A DNA stretch of 64,000 bases from Niveispirillum sp048066115 (GCF_048066115.1 NZ_JBLTYX010000001.1:310001-374000); one strand, 5' to 3'. Numbered from the stretch's first letter, positions 28,199 to 37,200 are shown. Notes: generated from the sequence alone by a model not told the origin. Numbers and translations are program-made.

Positions 28199-28975
28199 AT
28201 GGCGAAGCGGAATTTCGTGCGGGTTGCGGCGGGCATGGCCCTGTCGGCATTGCTGGCCGGTCCAGCCATGGCGGAGCCGATGGTGAACGGGCATTCCCTG
28301 TCGCCCTGGGGCATGTTCATGGCCGCCGATTGGGTGGTGAAGTCGGTGATGATCGGGCTGGCCGCCGCATCCGTTGCCACCTGGACCATCTTCATCGCCA
28401 AGCTGCTGGAACTGTCGGCCGCCAAGCGCCGCGCCGCCGAGGCGCTCGCTCGCCTGGATGCGGCCCGCGGTCTGGCCGACGCCACAGCCGGCCTGTCCGA
28501 TCCGCGCGACCCGTCGGCCCCGATGCTGCGTGCCGTGCTGGAGGAACTGGAACAGTCCGCCGACCTGCCCGTCGACGGCATCAAGGAACGCGCCGCCAGC
28601 CGGCTGGAACGGATCGAGGCCGCCGTGGCCCGCGCATCGTCGCGCGGCACGGGCGTACTGGCCTCGATCGGCGCCACGGCCCCGTTCGTGGGCCTGTTCG
28701 GCACCGTCTGGGGCATCATGAACAGCTTCATCGGCATCGCCGAAAGCCACACGACCAACCTGGCCGTCGTGGCGCCCGGCATCGCGGAGGCGCTGCTGGC
28801 CACGGCTATCGGCCTGGTGGCGGCCATCCCGGCCGTGCTGGTCTATAACGCCCTGACGCGCATCATCGGCGGCTATCGTGCCCAGGTGGGCGATGCGTCG
28901 GCCGCCGTGCTGCGCATCCTGTCGCGCGATCTGGACCGGCGCGGCGTGAAGCCCCGCCTGCGTGCCGCGGAGTAA
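28199..28975 (+). CDS. exbB: ExbB-type TonB-system proton channel subunit
   Basis: Inner-membrane protein that couples proton flow to TonB. The second of two tandem ATGs (28199) is placed best behind AGGGGA; the ATG at 28196 would add one Met. A cleavable signal precedes PAMAEPM near residue 25, as in the long ExbB subclass. Membrane helices lie near 45-70, 160-185 (LASIGATAPFVGLFGTVWGIM) and 205-230. The MotA/TolQ/ExbB signature GTVWGIMNSF is intact. First gene of an exbB-exbD-tonB operon; exbD starts 5 bp after its stop. Confidence 0.95.
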   Translation: MAKRNFVRVAAGMALSALLAGPAMAEPMVNGHSLSPWGMFMAADWVVKSVMIGLAAASVATWTIFIAKLLELSAAKRRAAEALARLDAARGLADATAGLSDPRDPSAPMLRAVLEELEQSADLPVDGIKERAASRLERIEAAVARASSRGTGVLASIGATAPFVGLFGTVWGIMNSFIGIAESHTTNLAVVAPGIAEALLATAIGLVAAIPAVLVYNALTRIIGGYRAQVGDASAAVLRILSRDLDRRGVKPRLRAAE

Positions 28976-28980
28976 GGCCG

Positions 28981-29421
28981 ATGGCCGCGAAGCTGCGTAC
29001 CGGCGGGGATGACGACCTGTCGGAAAACCACGAGATCAATGTCACGCCCTTCATCGACGTGATGCTGGTGCTGCTGATCATCTTCATGGTGGCGGCCCCG
29101 CTGGCCACCGTCGATGTGCCGGTCGACCTGCCGGCTTCCAGCGCACCCAATGCCGAACGCCCGCCCAAGCCGCTGTTCCTGTCGGTGAAGGCGGATTTGG
29201 GTTTGGCCATCGACGATACGCCGGTGGCGGGCAAGGACGCGCTGGCCGCCGCCCTTGACGCCGCCACGGGCGGCGACAAGGAACAACGCGTGTTCCTGCG
29301 CGCCGACAAGACCGTGCCCTATGGCGACCTGATGGATGTGATGAACAGCCTGCGCGATGCCGGCTATCTGAAGGTCGCACTGGTCGGGCTGGACGGTGCC
29401 GCCGTGGGGGCCGCACCGTGA
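28981..29421 (+). CDS. exbD: ExbD-type TonB-system subunit
   Basis: 146 residues. The N-terminal cytoplasmic tail leads to HEINVTPFIDVMLVLLIIFMV, the single helix with the conserved proton-carrying Asp. A periplasmic domain follows with PLFLSVKADLG and VFLRADKTVPYGDLMDVMN. It partners ExbB and TonB and overlaps tonB as GTGA, so all three should be translated together. Confidence 0.95.
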   Translation: MAAKLRTGGDDDLSENHEINVTPFIDVMLVLLIIFMVAAPLATVDVPVDLPASSAPNAERPPKPLFLSVKADLGLAIDDTPVAGKDALAAALDAATGGDKEQRVFLRADKTVPYGDLMDVMNSLRDAGYLKVALVGLDGAAVGAAP

Positions 29422-30122
29422 GCGTGGCGGTGCTGCCGCAGGGTGGGGTGCGCTGGCCCATGGCCTTCGCCCTGGCACTCGGCGCGCATCTGGCGGTGGC
29501 GGGCTTCGTGGCCCTGAAGCCGCAGGCACCGCCCCTGCCTGAACCGCCGCCGGCCCAGCCGGCCCTGCTGCTGGATCTGGCACCGCCGGCTCCGCCGCCA
29601 CCACCCCCTCCCCCACCGCCCAAGCCGGTGGTGCAGCCCCCGGCGCCCAAGCCGCCGCCGGTCATCGAGCGGGCGGCGGCCAAGCTGCCGCCCCCGCCCA
29701 AGGAGAAGGCGCGGCCGGAGCCGCCGACCCAAACCCCGCCGCAGTCCATGGCCGACCCGGCCCCAGCCGCCAAGCAGGTTGCCGATGCCGACCCGACGAG
29801 CAGCCGCGCGGCACCCGCCGGTCCACCGCCCGACGCCATGGCCCTGTTCCAGGGCAAGCTGATGGCGCATCTCGGCCGGCACAAGCGCTATCCCATGGGT
29901 GCGCGCCAACGGCGCCAACAGGGCACCGCCTGGGTCCGGCTGACGGTGGACCGCCAGGGACGGGTACTGTCGCATAAGCTGGAGCGCAGCTGCGGCGTGG
30001 AACTGCTGGACCGGGAGGCGGAGGAACTGCTGGCAAGGGCCCAACCGCTGCCGGAGATCCCGGCCGAACTGGGTCAGGACCAGATGGAACTGGTGCTGCC
30101 GGTGGAATTCAGCCTGCGATAG
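29418..30122 (+). CDS. tonB: TonB energy-transducing protein
   Basis: 234 residues from a GTG that overlaps the exbD stop. A short cytoplasmic N-terminus and one membrane anchor (MAFALALGAHLAVAGFVAL) are followed by a long Pro-rich periplasmic stretch, including runs of ten or more Pro around residues 55-70 and Lys-Pro repeats. The C-terminal TonB domain from about 145 begins LMAHLGRHKRYPMGARQRRQ, with the YP motif, and ends VVLPVEFSLR-like. It would energise TonB-dependent receptors such as the two in this window. Its last 14 bp overlap the convergent FkbM gene. Confidence 0.93.
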   Translation: MSVAVLPQGGVRWPMAFALALGAHLAVAGFVALKPQAPPLPEPPPAQPALLLDLAPPAPPPPPPPPPPKPVVQPPAPKPPPVIERAAAKLPPPPKEKARPEPPTQTPPQSMADPAPAAKQVADADPTSSRAAPAGPPPDAMALFQGKLMAHLGRHKRYPMGARQRRQQGTAWVRLTVDRQGRVLSHKLERSCGVELLDREAEELLARAQPLPEIPAELGQDQMELVLPVEFSLR

Positions 30123-31032
30123 GCTGGAGTGTGCGGGCCCGTTTCGTGGCCACGGGTTCGGCCATCACGGCCGGCGGGTCGCGGCTGAACAGCACGTCGG
30201 TCTGCGTGTCGGGCAGGCGGGAGATCGGTACCAGCCCCTGCGGCCGCGTCCAGTTCAGATACCAGGCGTAACTATACTGGTTCTCGATGGCACCGGCCCG
30301 GAAACCCGCGTCGGTGAAACGCTGGAAGATGGCGTGCCAGGCATCCGGACCATCCTCCACGCTGGCTTCCACCAGCACATGGCGCAGGTTGGGGAACCGG
30401 TCCAGATGGGCCAGGATATGTTCCAGCACCGGCCGTTCCGCGCCTTCGATATCGATCTTGATGAAGGCGGTGCTGTGCGCTTCCGCCTTGCTGAGAATCT
30501 CATCGATGGGCAGGGCGGGAACGGTGCCGCCCGCGTCGAAGCCGCGACCTTCCAGGATCGTGGTGCGGCCGATATTGCTGGCCGGCCCGTCATAGATCGT
30601 CACCTCCCCCCGTTTGTCGGCGACGGCGACGTTGCGCACGCTGACCGGCAGCGGCGCGTTCATGTCGACATTGTCCTGCAGCAGGGCGGCAATCCGGGGT
30701 GATGCCTCGATGGCGATGACGGCACCGGTGGAGCCGGTCAGGTGTGCGGCCAGCAAGGTGAAGAAGCCGACATTGGCACCGATATCGACCACGACGTCAC
30801 CCGGGCGGATCGATGCCTCGAATTGGGCGGAGACCTCCGGTTCCCAGACGCCGAAATGGATGATGCAGTTCTGGATCAGGTCCCGCTCGTCGCAGGCCAT
30901 GGCCGCACCGAAATAGGTCGTGGCGATCCGCCGGGGCCGAAGGACACGGATAATCCTGTTATAGATCCGGAAAAGTAGAACGCCACCCGGTATCATTCCC
31001 CAAAAGAATGACATGACATTGCGCCTTACCAT
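30109..31032 (-). CDS. FkbM-family SAM-dependent methyltransferase
   Basis: 307 residues from the ATG at 31032; the ATG at 31014, behind AAGG, is an alternative start (MSFFWGM). The hydrophobic N-terminus (FFWGMIPGGVLLFRIYNRII) may anchor the protein to the membrane. The methyltransferase core has VVDIGANVGFFTLLAAHL near residue 100 and the FkbM-typical FIKIDIEGAERPVLEHIL near 195. Such enzymes O-methylate sugars in glycans and natural products. The frame extends upstream to 31707 but those codons overlap a dehydrogenase gene on the same strand and are not used. Confidence 0.87.
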   Translation of the reverse strand: MVRRNVMSFFWGMIPGGVLLFRIYNRIIRVLRPRRIATTYFGAAMACDERDLIQNCIIHFGVWEPEVSAQFEASIRPGDVVVDIGANVGFFTLLAAHLTGSTGAVIAIEASPRIAALLQDNVDMNAPLPVSVRNVAVADKRGEVTIYDGPASNIGRTTILEGRGFDAGGTVPALPIDEILSKAEAHSTAFIKIDIEGAERPVLEHILAHLDRFPNLRHVLVEASVEDGPDAWHAIFQRFTDAGFRAGAIENQYSYAWYLNWTRPQGLVPISRLPDTQTDVLFSRDPPAVMAEPVATKRARTLQPIAG

Positions 31033-31142
31033 TATGCGCCCCCGCGAGTGTCTTTTATCACGAGGGTAGAATATGGACTTTACCGGGATTCCGGCGGACC
31101 AATAGGTGATACCGGGTTTCCCTTTTGGACCTAGGCGGAAAG

Positions 31143-32075
31143 CTAATATCCTTTTGCCCTGTCCACGACATTGACTAGGCCTTTGCCGGTCCGATGCCGG
31201 GCGATATTGGCGGTGATGATGCGCGATGCCGTCCCAGGATGGGTCAGGGCGGCCGTGTGCGGCAGGATGGTGATGGCGGAGTGGGTCCAGAACGGATGAT
31301 CGGTCGGCAATGGCTCCGTCGCGAACACATCCAGGGTGGCACCGGCCAGCCGACCCCCGTCCAGCAGGGGGATGAGGTCGTCTTCCACCAGATGGCCGCC
31401 ACGCGCGGCATTGATCAGGAAGGCACCCGCCGGCAGCAGCGACAGGGTGCGGCGGTTCAGGATGCCGCGCGTCTGGTCCGTCAGGGGCAGCAGGCAGACC
31501 AGGATATCGGCCTGCGCCAGCATCGCCTCCAACCCGTCGGGGCCGTGAAAGCAACGGATGCCGGCAATATCCTTCGCTGTCCGGCTCCAGCCCAGCACAT
31601 CGAAACCGAAGCCGGTCAGGGCCCTGGCGCTGGCGGCCCCCAACTCGCCCAGGCCCAGGATGGCCACACGGCGGTCGGACGCCAGCGTCTGGCTCAGGGG
31701 TTTCCACAGGCCCTCCCGCTGCTGTTGCTCATAAGTCGGCATGTGGCGATGGTAATGCAGTACCCGCATCACCACGAATTCCACCATGCTGCTGACCAGG
31801 GTCGGGTCGACCATGCGCACCAGCGGCAGATGGGCCGGCAGACTGTCATCCAGCAGCACATGTTCGACGCCGGCCCCCAGCGAGAACACGGCCTTCAGGT
31901 TGGGCAGGCCGTCCAGCACGCCCTTGGGCTGCTTCCAGACGAAGGCATAGTCGATCTCCGCCGGATCGCCGATATCGGGCCAGACGCGGATTTCCAACCC
32001 GGGATCGGCCGCCGCCAATGCCGCCTTCCATGCTTGCGTATCGACATGGAAGCAGGCGAACAGCATCACGGGCAT
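31143..32075 (-). CDS. D-isomer-specific 2-hydroxyacid dehydrogenase (GhrA-like glyoxylate/hydroxypyruvate reductase)
   Basis: 310 residues starting MPVMLFACF at 32075. The NAD(P)-binding motif is AILGLGELGAASARAL near residue 140. Catalytic residues are an Arg in INAARGGHLVEDD, a Glu in LDVFATEPLPTDHPFW and a His in ILPHTAALTHP, the GhrA arrangement. It should reduce glyoxylate and hydroxypyruvate in the cytoplasm. The start at 32111 would add 12 residues without homology. Confidence 0.9.
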   Translation of the reverse strand: MPVMLFACFHVDTQAWKAALAAADPGLEIRVWPDIGDPAEIDYAFVWKQPKGVLDGLPNLKAVFSLGAGVEHVLLDDSLPAHLPLVRMVDPTLVSSMVEFVVMRVLHYHRHMPTYEQQQREGLWKPLSQTLASDRRVAILGLGELGAASARALTGFGFDVLGWSRTAKDIAGIRCFHGPDGLEAMLAQADILVCLLPLTDQTRGILNRRTLSLLPAGAFLINAARGGHLVEDDLIPLLDGGRLAGATLDVFATEPLPTDHPFWTHSAITILPHTAALTHPGTASRIITANIARHRTGKGLVNVVDRAKGY

Positions 32076-32129
32076 GGTTATCGGCCTTTGGGTGGGCGGG
32101 GCGCCCACCATACAAACCGCACGGCGGCG

Positions 32130-32378
32130 TTAAAAGCCCGCTGAACAGCCTTCCGGTTTGAATACCCGGCGCGTGCCGGGCGGGGAATTGGCCCATTTGG
32201 CCCGCGCCCGGGTGGGGCGCGGCGACAGAGTGCCGCCGCAATTGGGGCAGACACCCTTCAGCACGTGGTCGGCGCAGTCCCGGCACCAGGTACATTCGAA
32301 GGAGCAGATGAAGGCCCCCTCCTCATCCGCCGGCAAATCCCTGTCGCAGCATTCGCATCCCGGCCGCATCTCCAGCAT
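32130..32378 (-). CDS. DUF1272 zinc-ribbon-type small protein
   Basis: 82 residues beginning MLEMRPGCECCDRDLP. Cys residues are arranged as CECC, C-x3-C-x2-C-x2-C (FICSFECTWCRDCADHVL) and CPNC, the DUF1272 pattern, which should bind zinc. The function of the family is unknown. The C-terminal 25 residues are basic and probably disordered. Confidence 0.9.
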   Translation of the reverse strand: MLEMRPGCECCDRDLPADEEGAFICSFECTWCRDCADHVLKGVCPNCGGTLSPRPTRARAKWANSPPGTRRVFKPEGCSAGF

Positions 32379-32397
32379 CGCATTCTCCTTGTTGTTC

Positions 32398-32506
32398 CCT
32401 CAGGCGCCGGGTGCCCGCATCCGCGGGCTTGGCTTACGCGACCACGCTGTCGCGGGCCGGCGGTCGCCAGCCTCCAGCATCATGAGTCAAAACCCCATGA
32501 TGCTGG
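32398..32506 (+). repeat. Dispersed multi-hairpin intergenic element, copy R5
   Basis: Starts CCTCAGGCGCCGGGTG. H1 is GCCCGC, ATCC, GCGGGC; the linker is TTGGCTTACGCG; H2 is CGCGAC, CACGCT, GTCGCG; H3 is GGCCGGC, GGTC, GCCAGCC with one mismatch. A fourth hairpin at 32474-32506 pairs CCAGCATCATG with CATGATGCTGG around 11 nt. It occupies the space between two genes on the minus strand. Confidence 0.78.
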
Positions 32507-32574
32507 CATAAGACGCCGGGTTAATCCCTTGCGCAAGGCGGGGTCCGGACCGGTAGCGGACCTTTTCGGCCAAG

Positions 32575-33849
32575 CTATTCAAGCCGCAATGCCACCTGTC
32601 CCGTGAAGGGGCTGACCGCGATATGGCTGAAGCGGGTGCCGGTGCGGGCGGCGAATTCGGTCCAGGCCTTGAACTCGTGGTCCGCCCAGGTGCGGTTGCC
32701 GATGAATTCGTCGAAGACCAGCACGCTTCCCGGTACCAGACGCGGCTCCAGGGCGGCCAGCACGGTGACGGTGGAACTGTAGATGTCGCAATCGATATTG
32801 GCGAAGCGGACGGGGCCGGGATGATCCGCCAGGAAACCCGGCAGCACGTCGTCGAACCAGCCCTTGTGCAGGCTGACATTGGCGGGCATGGCGGGCAACT
32901 CCGCACTGCCGAGGTCGAAAGTGCCGGCCAGCTCGTTACCCCAGCCTTCCGGCAGCCCTTCGAAACTGTCGAACCCGTGTGCATGCTGGCCGGCCGCCGC
33001 CGCGATATGGCGCAGTGAGGTGCCGCGCCTTACGCCGAATTCAAGCACCAGACCCGGCTGCTCCGCCGCTTCCAGTGCGAAGCGCAACAGGTCGGCCGAC
33101 AGGCCGAAGATGCGGAAATCGGGAGCCAGATGCGAGACCAGGACGCGGGCACCATCCAGGATCGCCCCTTCCCCCGTCGCTTCACCGCCGGTCAGCACGT
33201 CATAGGCGGCCAGATATCCGGCATATTTGCGGTTGGCGCCGGGGACGGCGGCGGCATGGTGCAGCCTTTCCCGTGCCGCTTCCAGCCCCTGTGTCCCGAT
33301 CACGCAGGCATGGCTGGCGAACCACCCGGCGGCATGGCCGGGATCATCGGCCAGCACCCTATCGAAATCGGCCAGCGCGCCGGCGGCGTCACCCAGATAA
33401 TGCAGCGACAGGGCGCGCTGATAGCGGATAGCGGGCGGCAGGTGGCCCATGGTAGATTCCACCGCCGTGACCAGGGCCACGGCGGCCTCGTAGCTGGCGT
33501 CACGGCGCAGGGCATTGGCCAGCGCCTCCGTCACCACAAGATCGGCGGGATCGGCCGTATGCAGGTCGGCCAGGATGGGCACGGCCGCATGCATCTGGCC
33601 CAACCCGTTCAACGCCCTAGCCAGGGCGAAGCGCAGGACCCTGTCGCCAGGCGCCAGTTCAATGGCACGGGTCAGGTGCCGATGCGCCTGCGCATGCACG
33701 TTCAGTCCGACCAGCGCCCGGCCCAGCAGGCCCAGCCCCGCCGCATCGTCGGGCGGGCCGGGCTGGGTCAGCAGCCGGCGCACGACGCGGTAGCGGCCGG
33801 CGGCCAGCTGGTCGGCCGCCTGTGCCAAAATGTCGGGCGGGGTGGGCAT
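32575..33849 (-). CDS. TPR-repeat methyltransferase, TylF/macrocin-like C-terminal domain
   Basis: 424 residues. The N-terminal 210 residues are TPR-like (LGLLGRALVGLNVHAQAHRH, LSLHYLGDAAGALADFDRVL). The C-terminal domain from about 255 has LVLEFGVRRGTSLRHIAAA as SAM site, then HGFDSFEGLPEGW and FANIDCDIYSST, the pattern of the TylF/macrocin O-methyltransferase family. DxD-type metal residues are present in NIDCDIY. It resembles the 22325 gene in design but not in its methyltransferase subfamily. The substrate is probably a sugar or glycan; this is inferred. Confidence 0.85.
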   Translation of the reverse strand: MPTPPDILAQAADQLAAGRYRVVRRLLTQPGPPDDAAGLGLLGRALVGLNVHAQAHRHLTRAIELAPGDRVLRFALARALNGLGQMHAAVPILADLHTADPADLVVTEALANALRRDASYEAAVALVTAVESTMGHLPPAIRYQRALSLHYLGDAAGALADFDRVLADDPGHAAGWFASHACVIGTQGLEAARERLHHAAAVPGANRKYAGYLAAYDVLTGGEATGEGAILDGARVLVSHLAPDFRIFGLSADLLRFALEAAEQPGLVLEFGVRRGTSLRHIAAAAGQHAHGFDSFEGLPEGWGNELAGTFDLGSAELPAMPANVSLHKGWFDDVLPGFLADHPGPVRFANIDCDIYSSTVTVLAALEPRLVPGSVLVFDEFIGNRTWADHEFKAWTEFAARTGTRFSHIAVSPFTGQVALRLE

Positions 33850-33909
33850 GGGGGCTGCGTCCGGCGGTTGGGGTTCTCCCGCCTGCCTACCACGCCCCCG
33901 CCCTGCCCG

Positions 33910-34908
33910 TCACCCCAGCACGCGGTACCAGGCCCGGAAGGCGTTGGTATAGAAGACGGGGTTGAACAGGGTCCAGGCGCCCAGGCTTGCCGGCAGGGTG
34001 AAGGACGTTGCGGCCTGTTCCAGGGGCAGGCCGGCCGCATGGGCGCGCCGCGCCGCCGCCTCCACCGCGTCCAGCACGCCCTGATAGGATGAGAGTTCCC
34101 TGGAGCTGGCCAGCGGGCCATGGCCGGGCACGGTCAGGGCCGATGGTTCGGCCAGCAGCGCCTTCACGGCGGTCGACAGTTTCAGCGGGTCGGCATCGAC
34201 ATAGTTGGGGAAGATGCCGTTCCACAGCAGGTCGCCGCCGAAGATGATGCGCGGATCGTCCACCTCCACGCTGATGTCACTGTCCGTATGGCCGGTACGG
34301 GCCACCAGCCGGACCTTGCGATCGCCCAGGTCCAGCGTGGCCTCGCCTTCTGGCACCACCATGGTGGGCAGCAGCACGGGCGGGGCCTTGGCGAAGGGGC
34401 TGCCTTCGGCGGGCTTGGCCAGGCCGTTGCGTTCGGCCGACAGGCTGCCCGTGCGCGCGGTCATCAGCAGTTCCGGACCGGTCGCCCCCTGGCGGAACCC
34501 GGCCAGACCGCCGACATGGTCCAGGTGGTAATGGGTGGCCACGACATGGGTGGGCCGGCGGCCGGTCAGGGCCAGTGCCTGATCGGACAGCCAGGCGGCG
34601 CCGGCCGGGGTGTTGAACCCTTCCACTACCAGCACTGCGTCACGTCCGGCGATGATGCCGCCATTGGACAGGGTCGTGCGGTCGCCGCGTCCGCCATCGG
34701 GCAGGAAGGGTGTGCTGACCACGGCCCACACACCCTCGGCCAGCTTCTCGATCCGGGCGAAGGGCGTGGTGACGACCGGATCGGACAGGGTGCGGGCCTG
34801 GGATTTGCGCGCGGTGGCGCCGCCCGCCGTCAGCGCCAGCGCCACCCAGGCGCCACAGCCGATGGCATGGCCCAGGAACCCCCGCCGGTCGCAGCCGCAC
34901 TTGTCCAT
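33910..34908 (-). CDS. Tat-exported metallo-beta-lactamase-fold hydrolase
   Basis: 332 residues from the ATG at 34908 behind GGGGGGACGATC. The N-terminus carries a twin-arginine motif CDRRGFLGHAIG followed by a hydrophobic stretch. The metal-binding motif THYHLDHVGG is near residue 125, with further ligands in ARTGHTDSDISV, FGGDLLWNG and VPGHGPL, so both zinc sites look complete. Relatives include periplasmic SoxH/quinoprotein-associated hydrolases and B3-like enzymes. The substrate is unknown and a true beta-lactamase role is not implied. Confidence 0.87.
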   Translation of the reverse strand: MDKCGCDRRGFLGHAIGCGAWVALALTAGGATARKSQARTLSDPVVTTPFARIEKLAEGVWAVVSTPFLPDGGRGDRTTLSNGGIIAGRDAVLVVEGFNTPAGAAWLSDQALALTGRRPTHVVATHYHLDHVGGLAGFRQGATGPELLMTARTGSLSAERNGLAKPAEGSPFAKAPPVLLPTMVVPEGEATLDLGDRKVRLVARTGHTDSDISVEVDDPRIIFGGDLLWNGIFPNYVDADPLKLSTAVKALLAEPSALTVPGHGPLASSRELSSYQGVLDAVEAAARRAHAAGLPLEQAATSFTLPASLGAWTLFNPVFYTNAFRAWYRVLG

Positions 34909-34931
34909 GATCGTCCCCCCAAAATGAAGCG

Positions 34932-34958
34932 GGGGCATTGGAACCGGTCCAATGCCCC
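34932..34958 (-). terminator. Hairpin between the 273-residue membrane protein gene and the MBL-fold gene
   Basis: GGGGCATTGGA and TCCAATGCCCC form an 11-bp perfect stem with a 5-nt loop. It lies 38 bp downstream of the 34997 stop on the minus strand and 23 bp upstream of the MBL-fold start, so it separates the two transcripts. Confidence 0.6.
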
Positions 34959-34996
34959 TTTGCCAAGCCCCCAAACGGACGGAAAACGGACCGGCC

Positions 34997-35818
34997 CTAC
35001 ACTTTCAGTGTCAGGTCGATCCGGGTGCCGGCATCCAACTGGTACGGGCCCCATACGGCACTGCTGCTGGCATTGCCGGCATTGTCCACGGCGTCCAGGC
35101 GGATGGACCAGTGGCCGGGCGCCAACGCGAAACCGCCCGTCCTGGGAAAACGGCCCTTTTCCTGCAGGAACCAGGCGCCCAGCCCCTTGGGATCGCGACC
35201 GACACTGTTGCCGGCAACGGTGCCCAGTGAATGGGCGGTGCCGGTGCTGTCGACGCCGACCACGGTGACGCTGCTGAGATTGTCCTTGGCCTTCGGCACG
35301 GGCACGATGGCGACGAAGGCCTGGGTGGGGGCCACCACCGGTTCGTCCGGCGTGTCGGGGCCGGTGCGCACACCCAGCTTGCGCAGGATATTGTTGATAC
35401 CGGTGCTGCCGCCGGCCAGGACCAGGGCTGTCACCAGCTTGGACACGAAACCGATGCTGGTCTGGTCGCCACCATAGGCGGTGATCAGGGTGGCCACCAC
35501 GTCCAGACTGAATTCATGCACGATGGCGGCGGCGAACAACAGGCTGACCAGCGGCTTCACCGCCTTGTTGTCGAAGGTCTCGCGGAACAGCTTCCAGTCG
35601 AAGATCAGGGCCAGGGCCTGTTCCAGGACGATGGCGATGACCGCCAGCTTGGTCAGCGCCTGCACCGACGCAGTGTACATGTCGGGCGCCATGACCGACC
35701 CGACACCGGTGGTCGGGGTGGGAACCGCCGCCGGCTCGACCTGGGCCAGGGCACCGGCCACCGGCAGCACCAAGATCGCCCCCGTCACGACAGATCGCCA
35801 CAGCCAGACACGCGACAT
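34997..35818 (-). CDS. Hypothetical exported/membrane protein with Ig-like C-terminus
   Basis: 273 residues from the ATG at 35818 behind GGAGGGAACG, a strong ribosome site. A signal peptide ends near AGALAQ at residue 26. Two or three moderately hydrophobic helices follow between about 50 and 150 (LAVIAIVLEQALALIF, LVSLLFAAAIVHEF, LVTALVLAGGST). The C-terminal 90 residues look beta-rich, with WSIRLDAVDNAGNASSS resembling an Ig-like repeat edge. I do not recognise the family. An envelope location is likely. Confidence 0.72.
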   Translation of the reverse strand: MSRVWLWRSVVTGAILVLPVAGALAQVEPAAVPTPTTGVGSVMAPDMYTASVQALTKLAVIAIVLEQALALIFDWKLFRETFDNKAVKPLVSLLFAAAIVHEFSLDVVATLITAYGGDQTSIGFVSKLVTALVLAGGSTGINNILRKLGVRTGPDTPDEPVVAPTQAFVAIVPVPKAKDNLSSVTVVGVDSTGTAHSLGTVAGNSVGRDPKGLGAWFLQEKGRFPRTGGFALAPGHWSIRLDAVDNAGNASSSAVWGPYQLDAGTRIDLTLKV

Positions 35819-35926
35819 CGTTCCCTCCCCCGTTTGGCGTTGAACAGTGATTTTATAACTGATAACGGCAAAAGGTAGATTGGGCAATCATGCGATGCAC
35901 GTAAAGGGTGTTATCATTTCAGGCGC

Positions 35927-35957
35927 CCTCAAACGCCGGATCGGCTTCCGGTCCCGG
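35927..35957 (+). repeat. Truncated copy R6 of the dispersed element
   Basis: TTTCAGGCGCCCTCAAACGC, starting just upstream at 35918, nearly matches the 5' part of copy R2. It is followed by a short hairpin CCGGA/TCCGG, and the linker and later hairpins are missing. It ends 7 bp before the kynureninase stop. Confidence 0.5.
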
Positions 35958-35964
35958 TAACCGA

Positions 35965-37200
35965 TCAAGTCACCGCATCGCGCGACTGGAACCGATCCTC
36001 CCGCCAGATGCCGCGTTCCATGATCCCGGCCAGGATGTCCACCGCATCCGCCACCTGCCCATAGGTCAGGTAGAGCGGGGAAAAGCCGAAGCGCAGCGTG
36101 TCCGGTGCCCGGAAATCACCGATCACCCCGGCCTCGATCAGGGCCTTCATGATCGGATAGCCTTGCGCATGGGCCAGGGCGACATGGCCGCCGCGTTCAT
36201 TGCCGTCGCGTGGGCTGTCCAGGCGGAAGCCGTGGCCGGCGCAGCGTTCCTCCAGCAAGGCGATGAACAGGTCGCCCATGGCGCGCGACTTGGCGCGGGC
36301 CAGGTGCTTGTCGGCGCGCGCCGCGATGTCGATGCCGGCTTCGGCCACCTGCAAGGACAGGATGGGCTGGGTACCGGTCATCATGCGGGCAATGCCCTCG
36401 GCCGGCTGGAAATCCCGGTCGAAGGCGAAGGGTGCGGCATGGCTCCACCAGCCCGACAAGGGCTGGCGCATCGCATCATGGTGGCGCCGGGCTGCGAAGA
36501 TGAAGGCGGGGCTGCCCGGCCCGCCATTCAGGTACTTATAGGTGCAACCAACGGCGAAATCGGCCTTGGCCGCGTTCAGGTCCACCGGGATGGCCCCGGC
36601 GGAGTGGCACAGGTCCCAGACGGTCAGGGCACCGACCGCATGTGCCTTGGTGGTGATGGCATCCATATCCAGGATATGGGCGGTCTTGTAATGCACATGG
36701 GTCAGGGCGACGACGGCGACATCGTCGCGGATGGCATCCGCGATGGCGTCCTTTTCCACGAAGCGGATCTCATGCCCCTGGCCCAGGAACGCGGTCAGCC
36801 CCTGCACCATGTAATTGTTGGTGGGGAAATTGCTGCCTTCCATGACGATGACACGCCGGTCCGGACGCAGGGCACAGGCGGCGGCCACGGCCTTGAACTG
36901 GTTCAGGCCGGTGGCGTCGGTCACCACCATCTCGCCCGTGTCGGCCCCCAGCAGCCCGGCCAGACGGTCACCCAGGCGACGGGGCGCGGTATACCAGCCG
37001 GCACTGTTCCAGGACCGGATCAGGCCCTCGCCCCATTCCTGGGCCGCCGCCTCCGTCGCGCGTGTGGCGGCTTTGGTCGGCATCGGGCCCAGCGAATTGC
37101 CGTTCAGATAGATCACGCCCGGCGGCAGGGTGAATTCATCGCGGAACGGGGCCAGCGGGTCGTTGCGGTCCATGGCTTCGATCTCGGCGCGCGTCGGCAT
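35965..37200 (-). CDS. kynU: Kynureninase
   Basis: PLP-dependent enzyme of tryptophan catabolism that cleaves kynurenine to anthranilate and alanine. At 411 residues it is full length. The opening FTLPPGVIYLNGNSLGPMP is typical. PLP contacts include TDATGLNQFK near residue 97, WDLCHSAGAIPVDL near 200 and the Schiff-base Lys in GCTYKYLNGGPG near 226. The later RFGFSPLY block is present. The upstream esterase on the same strand could be functionally linked, but a hairpin separates them and no kynA or kynB is visible. Confidence 0.96.
   Translation of the reverse strand: MPTRAEIEAMDRNDPLAPFRDEFTLPPGVIYLNGNSLGPMPTKAATRATEAAAQEWGEGLIRSWNSAGWYTAPRRLGDRLAGLLGADTGEMVVTDATGLNQFKAVAAACALRPDRRVIVMEGSNFPTNNYMVQGLTAFLGQGHEIRFVEKDAIADAIRDDVAVVALTHVHYKTAHILDMDAITTKAHAVGALTVWDLCHSAGAIPVDLNAAKADFAVGCTYKYLNGGPGSPAFIFAARRHHDAMRQPLSGWWSHAAPFAFDRDFQPAEGIARMMTGTQPILSLQVAEAGIDIAARADKHLARAKSRAMGDLFIALLEERCAGHGFRLDSPRDGNERGGHVALAHAQGYPIMKALIEAGVIGDFRAPDTLRFGFSPLYLTYGQVADAVDILAGIMERGIWREDRFQSRDAVT

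Noticed and set aside
31033..31707. Upstream extension of the FkbM methyltransferase frame
   Set aside because: It runs within the dehydrogenase gene in another frame and has no family similarity; homology starts near 31032.
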